64,000 nt of DNA, from NCBI GenBank assembly GCA_035268685.1, contig DATFKK010000006.1:28277-92276 (forward strand). The letters are read 5' to 3'. The notes under the pieces are model-generated. The model made no database searches. It was not told the origin of the DNA and was given only the letters and a program-made list of their open reading frames with translations. The position numbers were made by a program, and so were the translations under genes. This document shows, one piece after another, positions 15,546-24,668 of this stretch. This DNA comes from Candidatus Krumholzibacteriia bacterium (GTDB lineage: Bacteria > Krumholzibacteriota > Krumholzibacteriia > JAJRXK01). Every line of letters starts with the position of its first letter. Position 1 is the stretch's first letter.

Positions 15546-18431
15546 GTGAACAGCGGTCATCCGCGCGGAGGGAGTCTCCCCGAGGTGACGATGATGTCCG
15601 TGATCGTCCCCTCGTTCCACCGCGTCGCTCTCGTTCTTCTTCTCTTCTCCCTGCTGCTCTCGTGGACGACGCCCTCGCGGGCCGCCGTCGTCGTGAAGTC
15701 CTTCGACACCAGTGCATTTCCGGTCGTCGAGGCCACGGTCGAGCTCACCGGTGCCGACGGCGCACCCCTCTGCGCGTTGGAGCCCTCCGACTTCGACGTG
15801 ATGGAGAACGCCGTCCCCGTTCTCGATCTCGAAGTCGAGAACGACGTGACACCCGACGGCCGGCGGCGCCTCGTGCTCGTCGTGTCGGCCGGCCTGCGCA
15901 CGGCGGGCGCGGTCCTCGAGTGCACGGTCGACCGGGCCGAGCAGATCCTCGACCTGCTGAGTCCGGGAGACGAGGTCGGGCTCGTCGTCGTGCGCAGCTG
16001 CGCGACCCTCGACGTCGCGCCGACGACCGATCACGCGGAGGTCCGGACCGCCCTCGACGCGCTCGAGCCGGACGGTGGTGCCGCGCTGATCGACGGCCTC
16101 TACCTGGCCCTGCAGACCGTGTGCGACGCCGGCGGAGGCAACGTGGTCGCGGTGACCGACGGCCTCGAGCTCGACAGCGACACGTGTCCGATCGCCCCCG
16201 ACGGCTCCGCCGACGACATCCTCGACGACGACGTGCAGGAGCTCGTGGCTCTCGGAACCTCCTGCGGGGCCGAGCTCGACGTGGTCTCGGCTCGCGACGA
16301 GAGTGTCGGCTGGCTGCGGGACACGGTCGACGCGCTCGGTGGACGGGCCGTGCGCTGCAGCGAGGCCACCACGGAGGATCTCGAGGACATCCTGCGCACC
16401 GGTGGACTCCAGCTCTGCGAGACCACGATCCGCTTCACGTCTCCGTCGGGATCCGGGGGGGATCCACGACGCTCGGTCGAGGTCTGTGTCCCCCTGGCGA
16501 GTGCACCGTCCTGCGACGAGTTCACCTACGCGGTCGCCGGCCTGTTCCTGCCCTCCGATCTGGCCGGTCCCTTCGAGGTGTGTCAGGACCCGGCGGAGCC
16601 GATCGCCGTGGGCGTCGGGGTGTCGGCCGGTGAGGACGAAGTGGTCTCGGCGCGTCTGGAGCTGACCGAGGTCGCGTCTTCCGGTGACGACGAACTCGTG
16701 GTGGACCTGGTGGCCGACCCCGGAGACCTGCTGTTCCGCGGGACCGTGCCCGCCGGACGACTGGGCTTCGACACCCGCTACGACGCCGTGTTCGCCGCGA
16801 CCACGGCCGGAGGTGCGACGCTACGGCTGCCACCCGAAGGTGCGTTGGAACTCTGCACCCTTCCGGCCGGGGACGAGGCCATCGCCCTGGTGTTGCCCAC
16901 GGTCGAGACACGCCCCGGTGCCGAGGTCGAAGTCCCGATCGAACTGCGCGGCCTGCGGAGCTCCTTCGTGGTGTCCTATTCCATCGAGCTCGATCTCGGC
17001 GATGCCCCGGTCGACGCCGTCGTGGGTTCGCACGAGTCGACCGTCGCGGGCGACGCCCAGTGGGGTCCACCCGCGGCGTCGCTCACCGACGACGGACGTC
17101 TGTTCGTCTCGGGCGCGGGGGCCGCCCCGATCGCGACCACGGGGGTCCTGGTCCGGCTGCGGCTGCAGGTGGGTCTGGCCGGGCCGAGTGGATGCCAGCC
17201 CTCGACGATACGATCGGCGACGCTGAACGAGGGGGATCCACCCGTCGTCGAGACCATCGACGGGCAGATCTGCGTCGACACGCAGTGCGTCGATTCGAGC
17301 GTACGTCTGTGGAAGTCCGACGAACCGGTCGGCGGCGTGCAGGTGCTGCGGACCGTCGACGGGACCCAGGTCACGACCACCGCCGACGACGGGAGTTTCT
17401 CGCTCTGCGTGGGAGACGACGAGACGCTCGAGCTGGAGTTGCGCGGTCCCACGGACGACACGGTCGGGGTGTCCGCGCTGGACGCATCCCTGGTCCTGCA
17501 GTCGACGGTGGGCCTGGTCGCGCTTCCCGACCCCGACGTGGCCATAGAGAGCCCGTGTGACGACGACCCGGTCCAGCCCGACCTGTGGGCCGCCGACACG
17601 TCGGGTGACGGCACGGTGACCGCCTTCGACGCTTCGCTCATCCTGCAGCGTGTGGTGGGAATCCTCGATTCCTTCCCGGCGGGTGCCTGGCGCTTCACCT
17701 GTTCGCCCTTCCTGGTAGGGGGCGATACGGCCGTGGCCGAGCACCGCGCCGTACGCGTGGGAGACGTCAACGCGTCTTGGGTCGGCGATCCGATCCCCGC
17801 GGCCCTGAGCCGCTCCGGTGTGCAGCGGTCGTTGCACTGGCGGCCGCTCGACGACGAAGGGCTTCGCTGGGCCCTGGGGGTCGACGAGGCCGATGCGTTC
17901 CGGTCGTTGGTGTTCGCCGTCGAGGGGGCGCCCCTCGACGTTTCCGTTCGGGCTCCCGGGAACTGGTCGAGCGCGGTCCGCCGCGATGGCGCACGTCTGC
18001 GGGTGGCCGCAGCGGGAGCCCGGTCCCTGGGCGAAGGCGCCGACCTGTTGGTCCTCGAGGGCAGTGAGCCCTGGTGTCCCCGCAACGGTGCCGTCGAGCT
18101 CGACGGCGACCCCGCCACGATCACCCGACAGGGCGGTGCACGTCCGTCCACCCCGAAGAGCACGTTCGACCTGAGGATCGAACCGGAAGACGACGGATCG
18201 GGGCTCTGTGTGCGTTGGAACCTCGGCCGCGCCACAACGGGCCGGATCCAGGTCTTCGACGTGCGTGGTCGGCGTGTGACGCAGCTGCCGGTGTCGGGCG
18301 AAGTCGGGTCCACGCGGTGGATCGGCACCGACGCCGACGATCGTCGACTCGCTCGTGGAGTCTACTTCATGCGGCTGAGCACCGACGACGGCTCTGCTGT
18401 CGTCCGCAAGGTCGTCCTGGTCGATCCCTGA
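15546..18431 (+). CDS. Secreted vWA, cohesin and dockerin-type protein
   Basis: Predicted secreted protein of 961 residues. After a long N region, a hydrophobic signal (VALVLLLFSLLLSW) is followed by a von Willebrand factor A-like domain (about 60-280). Its metal site is degenerate: LVVSAGLRT stands where DxSxS is expected. A middle cohesin-like domain (about 450-570, VLPTVETRPGAEVEVPIEL) is followed by a carboxypeptidase-regulatory-like segment and a dockerin-like pair (ALDASLVLQSTVG, then DTSGDGTVTAFDASLILQRVVG) with GDVNASW. The FlgD-like end (GRIQVFDVRGRR, ARGVYFMRL, VRKVVLVDP) lacks the NPFNP motif. The GTG at 15546 has AGGAGG upstream. It probably shares transcripts with its neighbours. 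Confidence 0.8.
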   Translation: MNSGHPRGGSLPEVTMMSVIVPSFHRVALVLLLFSLLLSWTTPSRAAVVVKSFDTSAFPVVEATVELTGADGAPLCALEPSDFDVMENAVPVLDLEVENDVTPDGRRRLVLVVSAGLRTAGAVLECTVDRAEQILDLLSPGDEVGLVVVRSCATLDVAPTTDHAEVRTALDALEPDGGAALIDGLYLALQTVCDAGGGNVVAVTDGLELDSDTCPIAPDGSADDILDDDVQELVALGTSCGAELDVVSARDESVGWLRDTVDALGGRAVRCSEATTEDLEDILRTGGLQLCETTIRFTSPSGSGGDPRRSVEVCVPLASAPSCDEFTYAVAGLFLPSDLAGPFEVCQDPAEPIAVGVGVSAGEDEVVSARLELTEVASSGDDELVVDLVADPGDLLFRGTVPAGRLGFDTRYDAVFAATTAGGATLRLPPEGALELCTLPAGDEAIALVLPTVETRPGAEVEVPIELRGLRSSFVVSYSIELDLGDAPVDAVVGSHESTVAGDAQWGPPAASLTDDGRLFVSGAGAAPIATTGVLVRLRLQVGLAGPSGCQPSTIRSATLNEGDPPVVETIDGQICVDTQCVDSSVRLWKSDEPVGGVQVLRTVDGTQVTTTADDGSFSLCVGDDETLELELRGPTDDTVGVSALDASLVLQSTVGLVALPDPDVAIESPCDDDPVQPDLWAADTSGDGTVTAFDASLILQRVVGILDSFPAGAWRFTCSPFLVGGDTAVAEHRAVRVGDVNASWVGDPIPAALSRSGVQRSLHWRPLDDEGLRWALGVDEADAFRSLVFAVEGAPLDVSVRAPGNWSSAVRRDGARLRVAAAGARSLGEGADLLVLEGSEPWCPRNGAVELDGDPATITRQGGARPSTPKSTFDLRIEPEDDGSGLCVRWNLGRATTGRIQVFDVRGRRVTQLPVSGEVGSTRWIGTDADDRRLARGVYFMRLSTDDGSAVVRKVVLVDP

Positions 18432-18439
18432 TCGCTCCG

Positions 18440-18474
18440 GGGAGGACCGGCGCACCGCGTGTGCCGGTCCTCCC
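18440..18474 (+). terminator. Strong GC hairpin downstream of the vWA protein gene
   Basis: GGGAGGACCGGC (18440-18451) pairs perfectly with GCCGGTCCTCCC (18463-18474) over 12 bp. There is no T-tract. It separates the vWA gene from the small secreted protein gene and may be a terminator or a processing signal. Confidence 0.45.
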
Positions 18475-18507
18475 GGGTGCTCGATACCTCCTGCGAAAGG
18501 AACGGCA

Positions 18508-19011
18508 TTGCGCACGCTTGCTCTGACCCTGGTGCTCCTGGCCTGTGCGGCCACCTTCCCCGGCGACGGATCGGCGCAGGACCTGCCCATCGATCTGGTC
18601 TTCGACCTGCCCGACTCGACGATCGCTCCCGGCGAGACACGCCACGTGGTCGTCGACTACTTCGGAACGGGCGGCGACGTCGAAGTGTTCGGGATCGCCC
18701 TCACGATCGAGTTCCAGAACCTCGAGATCGTCGAGGAATCGGTGCGGTCGGGGGAAGACGTACGTCCCCGCTGGGGCGATCCCATCGTCCGGATCGAAGA
18801 GGGGCAACTGCGGACCGCGATCGCCGGCGTGACCGAGATCGTCGATCCACGGTACCTGCTCGAGTTCGACGTGCGTCGGCCCGAGGTCGACGGGGAAGCA
18901 CCGCCCTACGGGCTGAAGATCGTACGAGCGGTGATGAACGAGACCATCGTGGTCCGTCACGACATGCAGACGTGGGGCGAGGTGAAGTCCCACTACCAAC
19001 CGCGCCGATGA
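18508..19011 (+). CDS. Small secreted cohesin-like protein with C-terminal TWGEVKSHY motif
   Basis: Predicted secreted protein of 167 residues. The signal peptide covers about residues 1-23 (LALTLVLLACAATFPGDGSAQ). One beta-sandwich domain follows (LPDSTIAPGETRHVVVDYF, EVFGIALTIEFQ, YLLEFDV), matching the opening of cohesin-like domains in the two genes before it. The protein ends with TWGEVKSHYQPRR, a short tail shared in pattern with three other secreted proteins of this window. The TTG start at 18508 is supported by GAAAGGA 7 bases upstream. The function is unknown; it could be a ligand or partner of the larger dockerin-like proteins. Confidence 0.75.
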   Translation: MRTLALTLVLLACAATFPGDGSAQDLPIDLVFDLPDSTIAPGETRHVVVDYFGTGGDVEVFGIALTIEFQNLEIVEESVRSGEDVRPRWGDPIVRIEEGQLRTAIAGVTEIVDPRYLLEFDVRRPEVDGEAPPYGLKIVRAVMNETIVVRHDMQTWGEVKSHYQPRR

Positions 19012-19056
19012 CCGCCGAGAGAACCCGAACGGCTCTGTGAGGCGTGTGCGCGGCGG

Positions 19057-19082
19057 CGGCGGCCGGTTCGGTCCGGCCGCCG
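19057..19082. terminator. Bidirectional hairpin between convergent genes
   Basis: CGGCGGCCGG (19057-19066) pairs perfectly with CCGGCCGCCG (19073-19082) around TTCGGT, a UUCG-type loop. It lies between the plus-strand secreted protein gene and the minus-strand kinase gene, as expected of a shared terminator. Confidence 0.6.
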
Positions 19083-19117
19083 TTGTGGTCGTGGGTGCTG
19101 GTCGGTACCGCGGAAGG

Positions 19118-21670
19118 CTACTGCTCCGCGTACTCCCGATATCGCGCCACCATGGCAGGGTCGCCGGTCTTCTCGCCGAGAGTCACGAGGGACTGCGCGG
19201 CGGCCACGGTGCGCGGGTGGTCGACACCGGATTTCTCGAGGAACACGTCGAAGGCGCTGAGCAGGGGCGCACGCGCCTCGTCGTAGCGCTCCAAGGCCAT
19301 GAGCGTGACGCCGCGATCGCCGTGGGCCAGTGCCGTTCGTGGGTGGTCCGGGTCGTACATGCGTCCGGCGATTTCGAGGGCCTGGTCGAAGAGGACGAGC
19401 CCTTCGTCGGAGCGTTCGAGACCGCGAAGGGCGAGCCCTTCGTTGCGCAGCACGGCGAGCACGTCCGGGTGGTCGGTTCCGCGGACTTCGATCAGGCGCG
19501 GCCGCAGTTCGCGGTAGACGTCGACCGCGCGCTGGTTCTCGCCGGTGATCATCGCGACGGTGCCGACGTTGATGCGTGTGCGGATCGCGTCGATGTGATC
19601 GGATCCGAGATTGCGGGCGCGGATCTCGTAGGTCGTTTCGAGGGCGGCGAGGGTCTCCTCGGCGCGACCCATCCGATAGAGGACGCCGCCCCGGTTCTCG
19701 ACGCAGGTGGCGTACTCGGGGTGGTCGGTTCCGAAGTGCTGCTCGTAGAGCTGCAGGGCGCGATCGAAGTCTGCGAGTGCACCCTCGTAGTCGCCGCTCT
19801 GACTGCGGTACTGGGCAGCGTTGTTCATGTACACCGCCAGCCGGGGACTGTCGGGATCGACTGTGAGCATGTGATCGTAGGCCGCGCGGGACAGGGAATC
19901 GGCGACCGCGGCGTCGCCGTCCCGCAGGACGATCAGATCGGCCCGTTGGGACAGGTTCTCGGCTCCCAGCCTCCGATCGCTTCCCTCGAGCCGCGACGCG
20001 AGGGCTTCGGTGATCGTCAGGAGCGAGTCGGCCTCGTCGAAGCGCTGGGCGTAGAGCAGACTGCGGGTGAGATACTGCCGTGCCTCGACGCGTTCGCCGA
20101 GCGAGGCCGACGGATCGTTCTCGGTCCTCTCCACGGCGGCGGTCGCCGCTTCGACGGCCTTCGGATAGTCGTTCGCCGCGCGAGCGACGCGCGACTCGAG
20201 ACCGTACAGTGACGCCAACGCACGCGGATCGACCTCACCGAGGGCAGCGTGGATCTCGAGGGCGCGCGTGACCTGTTCGGTGGCCGGCACGAGCCGCCCC
20301 AGGCCGAGATAGGCATCCCCGAGCACGGTGTGCATCGACGCCTCGACGGCCGGTTGGTCGGCGAAGGACGTCGCGACCTCCTCCACCGCCGCGTCGAGGA
20401 GCTCGACGACGGTGACGTCGCGCGACCCGCCCCGCCACGGATCGGCCGACGCCAGCGTTCGCGTGAGGAAATCGTTCATCGCTTCGGCCTTGGCCGCTTC
20501 GGCGGTGGCACGGTCACGCTCGCGTGCGATCGCCGTCGCCTGCACCGTGGCGAGGACGGCGAAGGCGGCGAGTGCGAGCACGGCGCCCGTCGACATCACG
20601 ACTCCGGCGCGGTGGCGCCGCACGAACTTGCCCATGCGATAGCCCGCGGTCGGTGGTCCGGCCTGGACGGGTTGGTCGTCGAGGTGGCGTTGGATGTCCT
20701 GTGCGAGTTCCGCCGGCGAAGCGTAGCGACGGTTGCGGTCCTTCTCGAGCGCACGCATCACGATCCAGTCCAGGTCACCGCGGACCTGGCCGGACAGACG
20801 TCGGGTATCGGTGCGGCGCGACTGGGTGATCTTCGTGGCGCTCGCGCCGAGCGCGGACAGCCGGGTGCTGGGCTTCGGTGGGTCCTCCTCGCGCAGGATA
20901 CGGAGCATGCCCGCGAGTCCGCCGTGACGCAGTTCCTCGGCCTCGAAGGGAAGCGCTCCCACGAGGATCTCGTAGAGGATCACGCCGAGGCTGTAGACGT
21001 CGGTGCGCGTGTCGACGTCTTCGTTCGTGAGCTCTGCCTGTTCCGGACTCATGTACTCGGGCGTTCCGATCATCTGCCCGATCGACGTGGCCATGGTCTG
21101 CTCGGTGAGCTTGCGGGTCGTGGCCTTGGCCACGCCGAAGTCGATCACCTTCGGTGAGGGCTGCGCGTCGACGTCGGCCACCAGGATGTTCGAGGGCTTG
21201 AGGTCGCGATGCACGACCGACTTCTGGTGCGCGTGCCCGACCGCGTGGCAGACCTTCTGGAACAGTTCGAGCCGGGCTCTCGTGTCCAGACGTCGGCGAT
21301 CGCAGTACTCGTTGATCGGCGTTCCCTGGACGTACTCCATCGCGAAGAAGGGGCGTCCGTGTGGAGTCGTGCCCGCGTCGAAGACCCGTGCGATGCACGG
21401 ATGATCCATCAAGGCGAGCGCCTGTCGTTCGGCCTCGAACCGCGCGAGCACTTCGCGCGAATCCATACCCGCCTTGATCAGTTTGAGGGCGACGGTTCGC
21501 CGGATCGGGGCCGCCTGGTCGGCCTTCCAGACCTCGCCCATGCCCCCGGTTCCGATCCGATGGCGGAGCACGTAGGGTCCGAGTCGAGCACCTTCATGGG
21601 CGCTGGGGTCGGCGGCCTGCGGCGAGCCCGGGTTCTCGCCGGAGGAATGCAGGGTGCGATCGTCGTTCAT
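19118..21670 (-). CDS. Ser/Thr protein kinase with transmembrane segment and TPR repeats
   Basis: Membrane-anchored Hanks-type kinase of 850 residues. The kinase domain (about 32-300) has the glycine loop GTGGMGEVWKA, the ATP lysine in VALKLIKAG, the catalytic loop VVHRDLKPSNILV, the DFG motif in VIDFGVAKA, and YMSPEQAEL. A single membrane helix near residue 360 (STGAVLALAAFAVLATV) is followed by about 450 residues of tetratricopeptide repeats (for example AVYMNNAAQYRSQSGDYEGALADFDRALQLYE, partly quoted by its pattern). This layout is common in Planctomycetes and Acidobacteria. It starts 44 bases after the dehydrogenase gene on the same strand, so a shared transcript is possible. Its substrate is unknown. 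Confidence 0.93.
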   Translation of the reverse strand: MNDDRTLHSSGENPGSPQAADPSAHEGARLGPYVLRHRIGTGGMGEVWKADQAAPIRRTVALKLIKAGMDSREVLARFEAERQALALMDHPCIARVFDAGTTPHGRPFFAMEYVQGTPINEYCDRRRLDTRARLELFQKVCHAVGHAHQKSVVHRDLKPSNILVADVDAQPSPKVIDFGVAKATTRKLTEQTMATSIGQMIGTPEYMSPEQAELTNEDVDTRTDVYSLGVILYEILVGALPFEAEELRHGGLAGMLRILREEDPPKPSTRLSALGASATKITQSRRTDTRRLSGQVRGDLDWIVMRALEKDRNRRYASPAELAQDIQRHLDDQPVQAGPPTAGYRMGKFVRRHRAGVVMSTGAVLALAAFAVLATVQATAIARERDRATAEAAKAEAMNDFLTRTLASADPWRGGSRDVTVVELLDAAVEEVATSFADQPAVEASMHTVLGDAYLGLGRLVPATEQVTRALEIHAALGEVDPRALASLYGLESRVARAANDYPKAVEAATAAVERTENDPSASLGERVEARQYLTRSLLYAQRFDEADSLLTITEALASRLEGSDRRLGAENLSQRADLIVLRDGDAAVADSLSRAAYDHMLTVDPDSPRLAVYMNNAAQYRSQSGDYEGALADFDRALQLYEQHFGTDHPEYATCVENRGGVLYRMGRAEETLAALETTYEIRARNLGSDHIDAIRTRINVGTVAMITGENQRAVDVYRELRPRLIEVRGTDHPDVLAVLRNEGLALRGLERSDEGLVLFDQALEIAGRMYDPDHPRTALAHGDRGVTLMALERYDEARAPLLSAFDVFLEKSGVDHPRTVAAAQSLVTLGEKTGDPAMVARYREYAEQ

Positions 21671-21714
21671 CCGCGGATTCTACCGCTCGGGGGCCGAAGA
21701 GCCCAGCGCTTTGG

Positions 21715-24654
21715 TCATCGGCCTTCGGATTCCGATTCTGCGGGCCGCGACGTCTCCTCGAGCAGATAGAGGAACGACTCGAAGGGCCGGCCCGTCTGCG
21801 CACCCAGCCCGGTCTCGCACGTGAGGTTCGAGCTGACGAATCGCTGCGCTCCGGCAGCCTCGAGGTCGCCCTTCTCCCGTCTCAGCGCGCTGGCCGAGAG
21901 TTCGGGGAAGATCAACCCGCGATCGCCGGCCGTGGCACAGCACGCCAGGTTCTCGGGCACGATCACCTGCCGGCTGGCCGCGTCGACGCAGGCCACCAGG
22001 TCGGTATCGGCGCCGAAGTGGCGCGCGGCGCAGTTCGGGTGCACGAAGGCGACGGCATCGGTCGGTTCGATGGTGAGCCGCGGCACGAGGGTCTCCCGCG
22101 CGAAGCGGGTCACGTCGCGGAGGTCGAGGTCTTCCCACTGTCGGCGGGCCGCGCCCTCCAGCGTCTGCCCGTTCTCCAATGCGGCGTGCGTGCACGACGA
22201 CGCGTCGATCACCACGGGGACCCGTCCGCCGTCGCTCAGCTCGTGCAGTCGGCCCACCAGATCCGCGAGCAAGTCGATCGAAGCGGCCGCGTGACCCTTC
22301 GACGCCATCGCCAGCCCGCAGCACGCGCCTCCGAGGGCGGCGGGGGCCCAGGCCCGGACGCCGGCGCGTTCGCAGAGCGTGAGCAGGATCTCGGTCTGTG
22401 ACGCGTCGTGACCGCGGGGTCGGCCCATGATCCGCGAGACGCAGGTCGGGAAGACGATGGCCTCGGGCGCGGCCGGCGGCGCATCGGTCATGAAGTCCAG
22501 GCTTCGAGGCGCGTGCGGTTGCGACGGCACCCAGTCCGGCAGTTGCCAGCCGGTGACCTTCCTGGCCACGGCGACCGCTCCCCGCACGGCTCCGGCACCG
22601 AGAACCCCTTCGAGGGCGTGGGCGCTCCGCACACCGAGGCGCATGGCGGTCTCCGTCGTCCGCGCGTTGTCGACGATCCAGCGGGCGATGCGGTGCCGGC
22701 CGGTTCCGTTCTGCTCGTCGCGTAGCCGCTTGACCATGTGGCCGGTGTCGATGCCCACCGGACACGCCGTCGAACACAGGCCGTCGGCAGCACAGGTGTC
22801 GAGCCCGGCGTAGTCGTAGTCGGCGAGCAGCGAGTCGATCGTGCGATCGATCGCCGGACCGTCGCCATTCGCCAGTGGACGGGCGTGACGGAGCCGCTCG
22901 ACGTGGCGCAACACGGCGATCCGCCGGCGTGGTGAAAGGGTGAGGTCGACGCTCGGACACACCTTCTCGCAGAATCCGCACTCGACACAGGCATCGACCT
23001 CCGGAGCGGCCGAGGGCAGATGCTTGAGATTCTGCAGATGACAGGTGGGGTCGTCGTTCAGGACGACCCCGGGATTGAGCACGCCGTCGGGGTCGAAGAT
23101 CGCCTTCAGACGTTTCATGACGGCGAGCGCCTCGGATCCCCACTCGGCTTCGACGAAAGGTGCGATGTTGCGCCCCGTGCCGTGCTCGGCCTTCAGGGCA
23201 CCACCGAGGCGATGTGCGATGAGCTCGACGAGGTCGTCCATGAAGTCGGCATAGCGTCGGGTGGCGATCTCGTCGTCGAAGCGCTGCGTGATCACGAAGT
23301 GCAGGTTCCCGTCCTTGGCGTGGCCGAAGATGATCGAACCACCGTAGCCGTGACGATCGAAGAGCTGTTGCAGACCCTCCACGCATTCGGGAAGGCGATC
23401 GACGGGCACGGCCACGTCCTCGATGATCACGGTCGTCTCGGCCGCGCGGACGGCACCGACGGCGGGGTAGAGACCCTTGCGGGCCTTCCAGATCAGGGCC
23501 TGCCGTGCGACGTCACGGGTGAACTCCGCGGGGCGGGCCAGGTCGATCTCCGCCACGGCGGCGGTGATCGCCGTCTGCAGGGCCGCGAGCTCCTCCTCCG
23601 TGGCCACCTGGTATTCCACGAGAAGGGCGGACGAGCCGTCGTGGAAGGTGACGTCTTGGCCGAGGAGTTCACGGGCGACATCGTCCACTGCGGCCAGGCT
23701 CGCCCGGTCGAAGAACTCGACCGCCCGTGCTCCCGACCCGGCGAGAACCCGGGTGGCCTCCGCCGCCTGCGCCGGAGAGTCGAAGAGCATGAAGCTGGTC
23801 GTCTTCACCGGATAGGTCGGAAGGGTCTCCAGCGTCGCCTCGGCGATGAAAGCGAGCGTGCCTTCCGACCCGATCAGCAGCCGCGGCAGGATGTCGATCG
23901 GCTCCTCGTGGTCGATGAGCGCGTTGAGCGCGTAGCCGGTCGTGTTCTTCTGGCGGTACTTGGTGCGGATGCGCTCGGTGAGCTTCTCGTCGGCGAGGAC
24001 CTCGGCGCGCACACGGCGTAGACCTTCGGCCACCTGCGGCGCCTCGCGCTCGAGCGTGGCGGCGGCGTCCGGCACGCCGGTGTCGATCAGCGTGCCGTCG
24101 GCGAGCAGGACCTTCGCCGAAGCGATCGTGTGGTAGGCGTTCTCGTCCACGCCGCAGCACATTCCACTGGCGTTGTTCGCGAGGATGCCTCCCATCATGC
24201 AGCTGTCGATCGAGGCCGGGTCGGGGCCGATCCGGCGTCCGAAGGGCACGAGGAACCGGTTCACCTGGGCCCCGATGACGGCCGGCTGGACGCGGACGTA
24301 CGCACCGTCGTCGAGGGCGTCGATCTCTTCCCAGGCGCGCGACAGCACGACGAGAATCCCGTCGGTGACCGCTTGACCCGACAGACTCGTTCCCGCCGCG
24401 CGGAAGGTGACGGGCACGCCGAACTCGTGGCCGACCCCGACTACGCGACGGACCTCGTCGACGTCGATCGGATGCACGACGGCGCGCGGCAACAGATGAT
24501 AGAAGCTGGCGTCACTGGCCCAGGCCACGAGGTCGATCGGTCGCGTCTGGACGCGTTCGGCATCGGCCACGGCCGTGCGAAGGGCGTCGTGCAGCCGGGC
24601 GACGCCGGGGTCGGCCTCGGTCGCCGTGACGGGGATCACGTTGGATGCATCCAT
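21715..24654 (-). CDS. FAD-linked D-lactate dehydrogenase with C-terminal Fe-S/CCG domains
   Basis: Membrane-associated flavoprotein of 979 residues that most likely oxidises D-lactate (or a related 2-hydroxy acid) to the keto acid and passes electrons to quinone or cytochrome. The N-terminal FAD-binding domain has VTFRAAGTSLSGQAVTDG and GRRIGPDPASIDSCMMGG. The C-terminal FAD oxidase part ends with KAEHGTGRNIAPFVE. A ferredoxin-like pair follows (CVECGFCEKVCP from Cys556; CAADGLCSTACP from Cys621), then cysteine-rich CCG-type motifs (GGACCGLAMASKG, ENLACCATAGDRG). The fused GlcD-GlpC-like layout fits the Dld-type enzymes. It lies 14 bases after the lactate permease gene, supporting the substrate. 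Confidence 0.88.
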   Translation of the reverse strand: MDASNVIPVTATEADPGVARLHDALRTAVADAERVQTRPIDLVAWASDASFYHLLPRAVVHPIDVDEVRRVVGVGHEFGVPVTFRAAGTSLSGQAVTDGILVVLSRAWEEIDALDDGAYVRVQPAVIGAQVNRFLVPFGRRIGPDPASIDSCMMGGILANNASGMCCGVDENAYHTIASAKVLLADGTLIDTGVPDAAATLEREAPQVAEGLRRVRAEVLADEKLTERIRTKYRQKNTTGYALNALIDHEEPIDILPRLLIGSEGTLAFIAEATLETLPTYPVKTTSFMLFDSPAQAAEATRVLAGSGARAVEFFDRASLAAVDDVARELLGQDVTFHDGSSALLVEYQVATEEELAALQTAITAAVAEIDLARPAEFTRDVARQALIWKARKGLYPAVGAVRAAETTVIIEDVAVPVDRLPECVEGLQQLFDRHGYGGSIIFGHAKDGNLHFVITQRFDDEIATRRYADFMDDLVELIAHRLGGALKAEHGTGRNIAPFVEAEWGSEALAVMKRLKAIFDPDGVLNPGVVLNDDPTCHLQNLKHLPSAAPEVDACVECGFCEKVCPSVDLTLSPRRRIAVLRHVERLRHARPLANGDGPAIDRTIDSLLADYDYAGLDTCAADGLCSTACPVGIDTGHMVKRLRDEQNGTGRHRIARWIVDNARTTETAMRLGVRSAHALEGVLGAGAVRGAVAVARKVTGWQLPDWVPSQPHAPRSLDFMTDAPPAAPEAIVFPTCVSRIMGRPRGHDASQTEILLTLCERAGVRAWAPAALGGACCGLAMASKGHAAASIDLLADLVGRLHELSDGGRVPVVIDASSCTHAALENGQTLEGAARRQWEDLDLRDVTRFARETLVPRLTIEPTDAVAFVHPNCAARHFGADTDLVACVDAASRQVIVPENLACCATAGDRGLIFPELSASALRREKGDLEAAGAQRFVSSNLTCETGLGAQTGRPFESFLYLLEETSRPAESESEGR

Positions 24655-24668
24655 GGTGGACCTCGCGA

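Noticed and set aside
13593..18431. Interpretation of the secreted cluster as a cellulosome
   Set aside because: There are no glycoside hydrolase, carbohydrate esterase or cellulose-binding domains nearby; only cohesin-like and dockerin-like modules are present.
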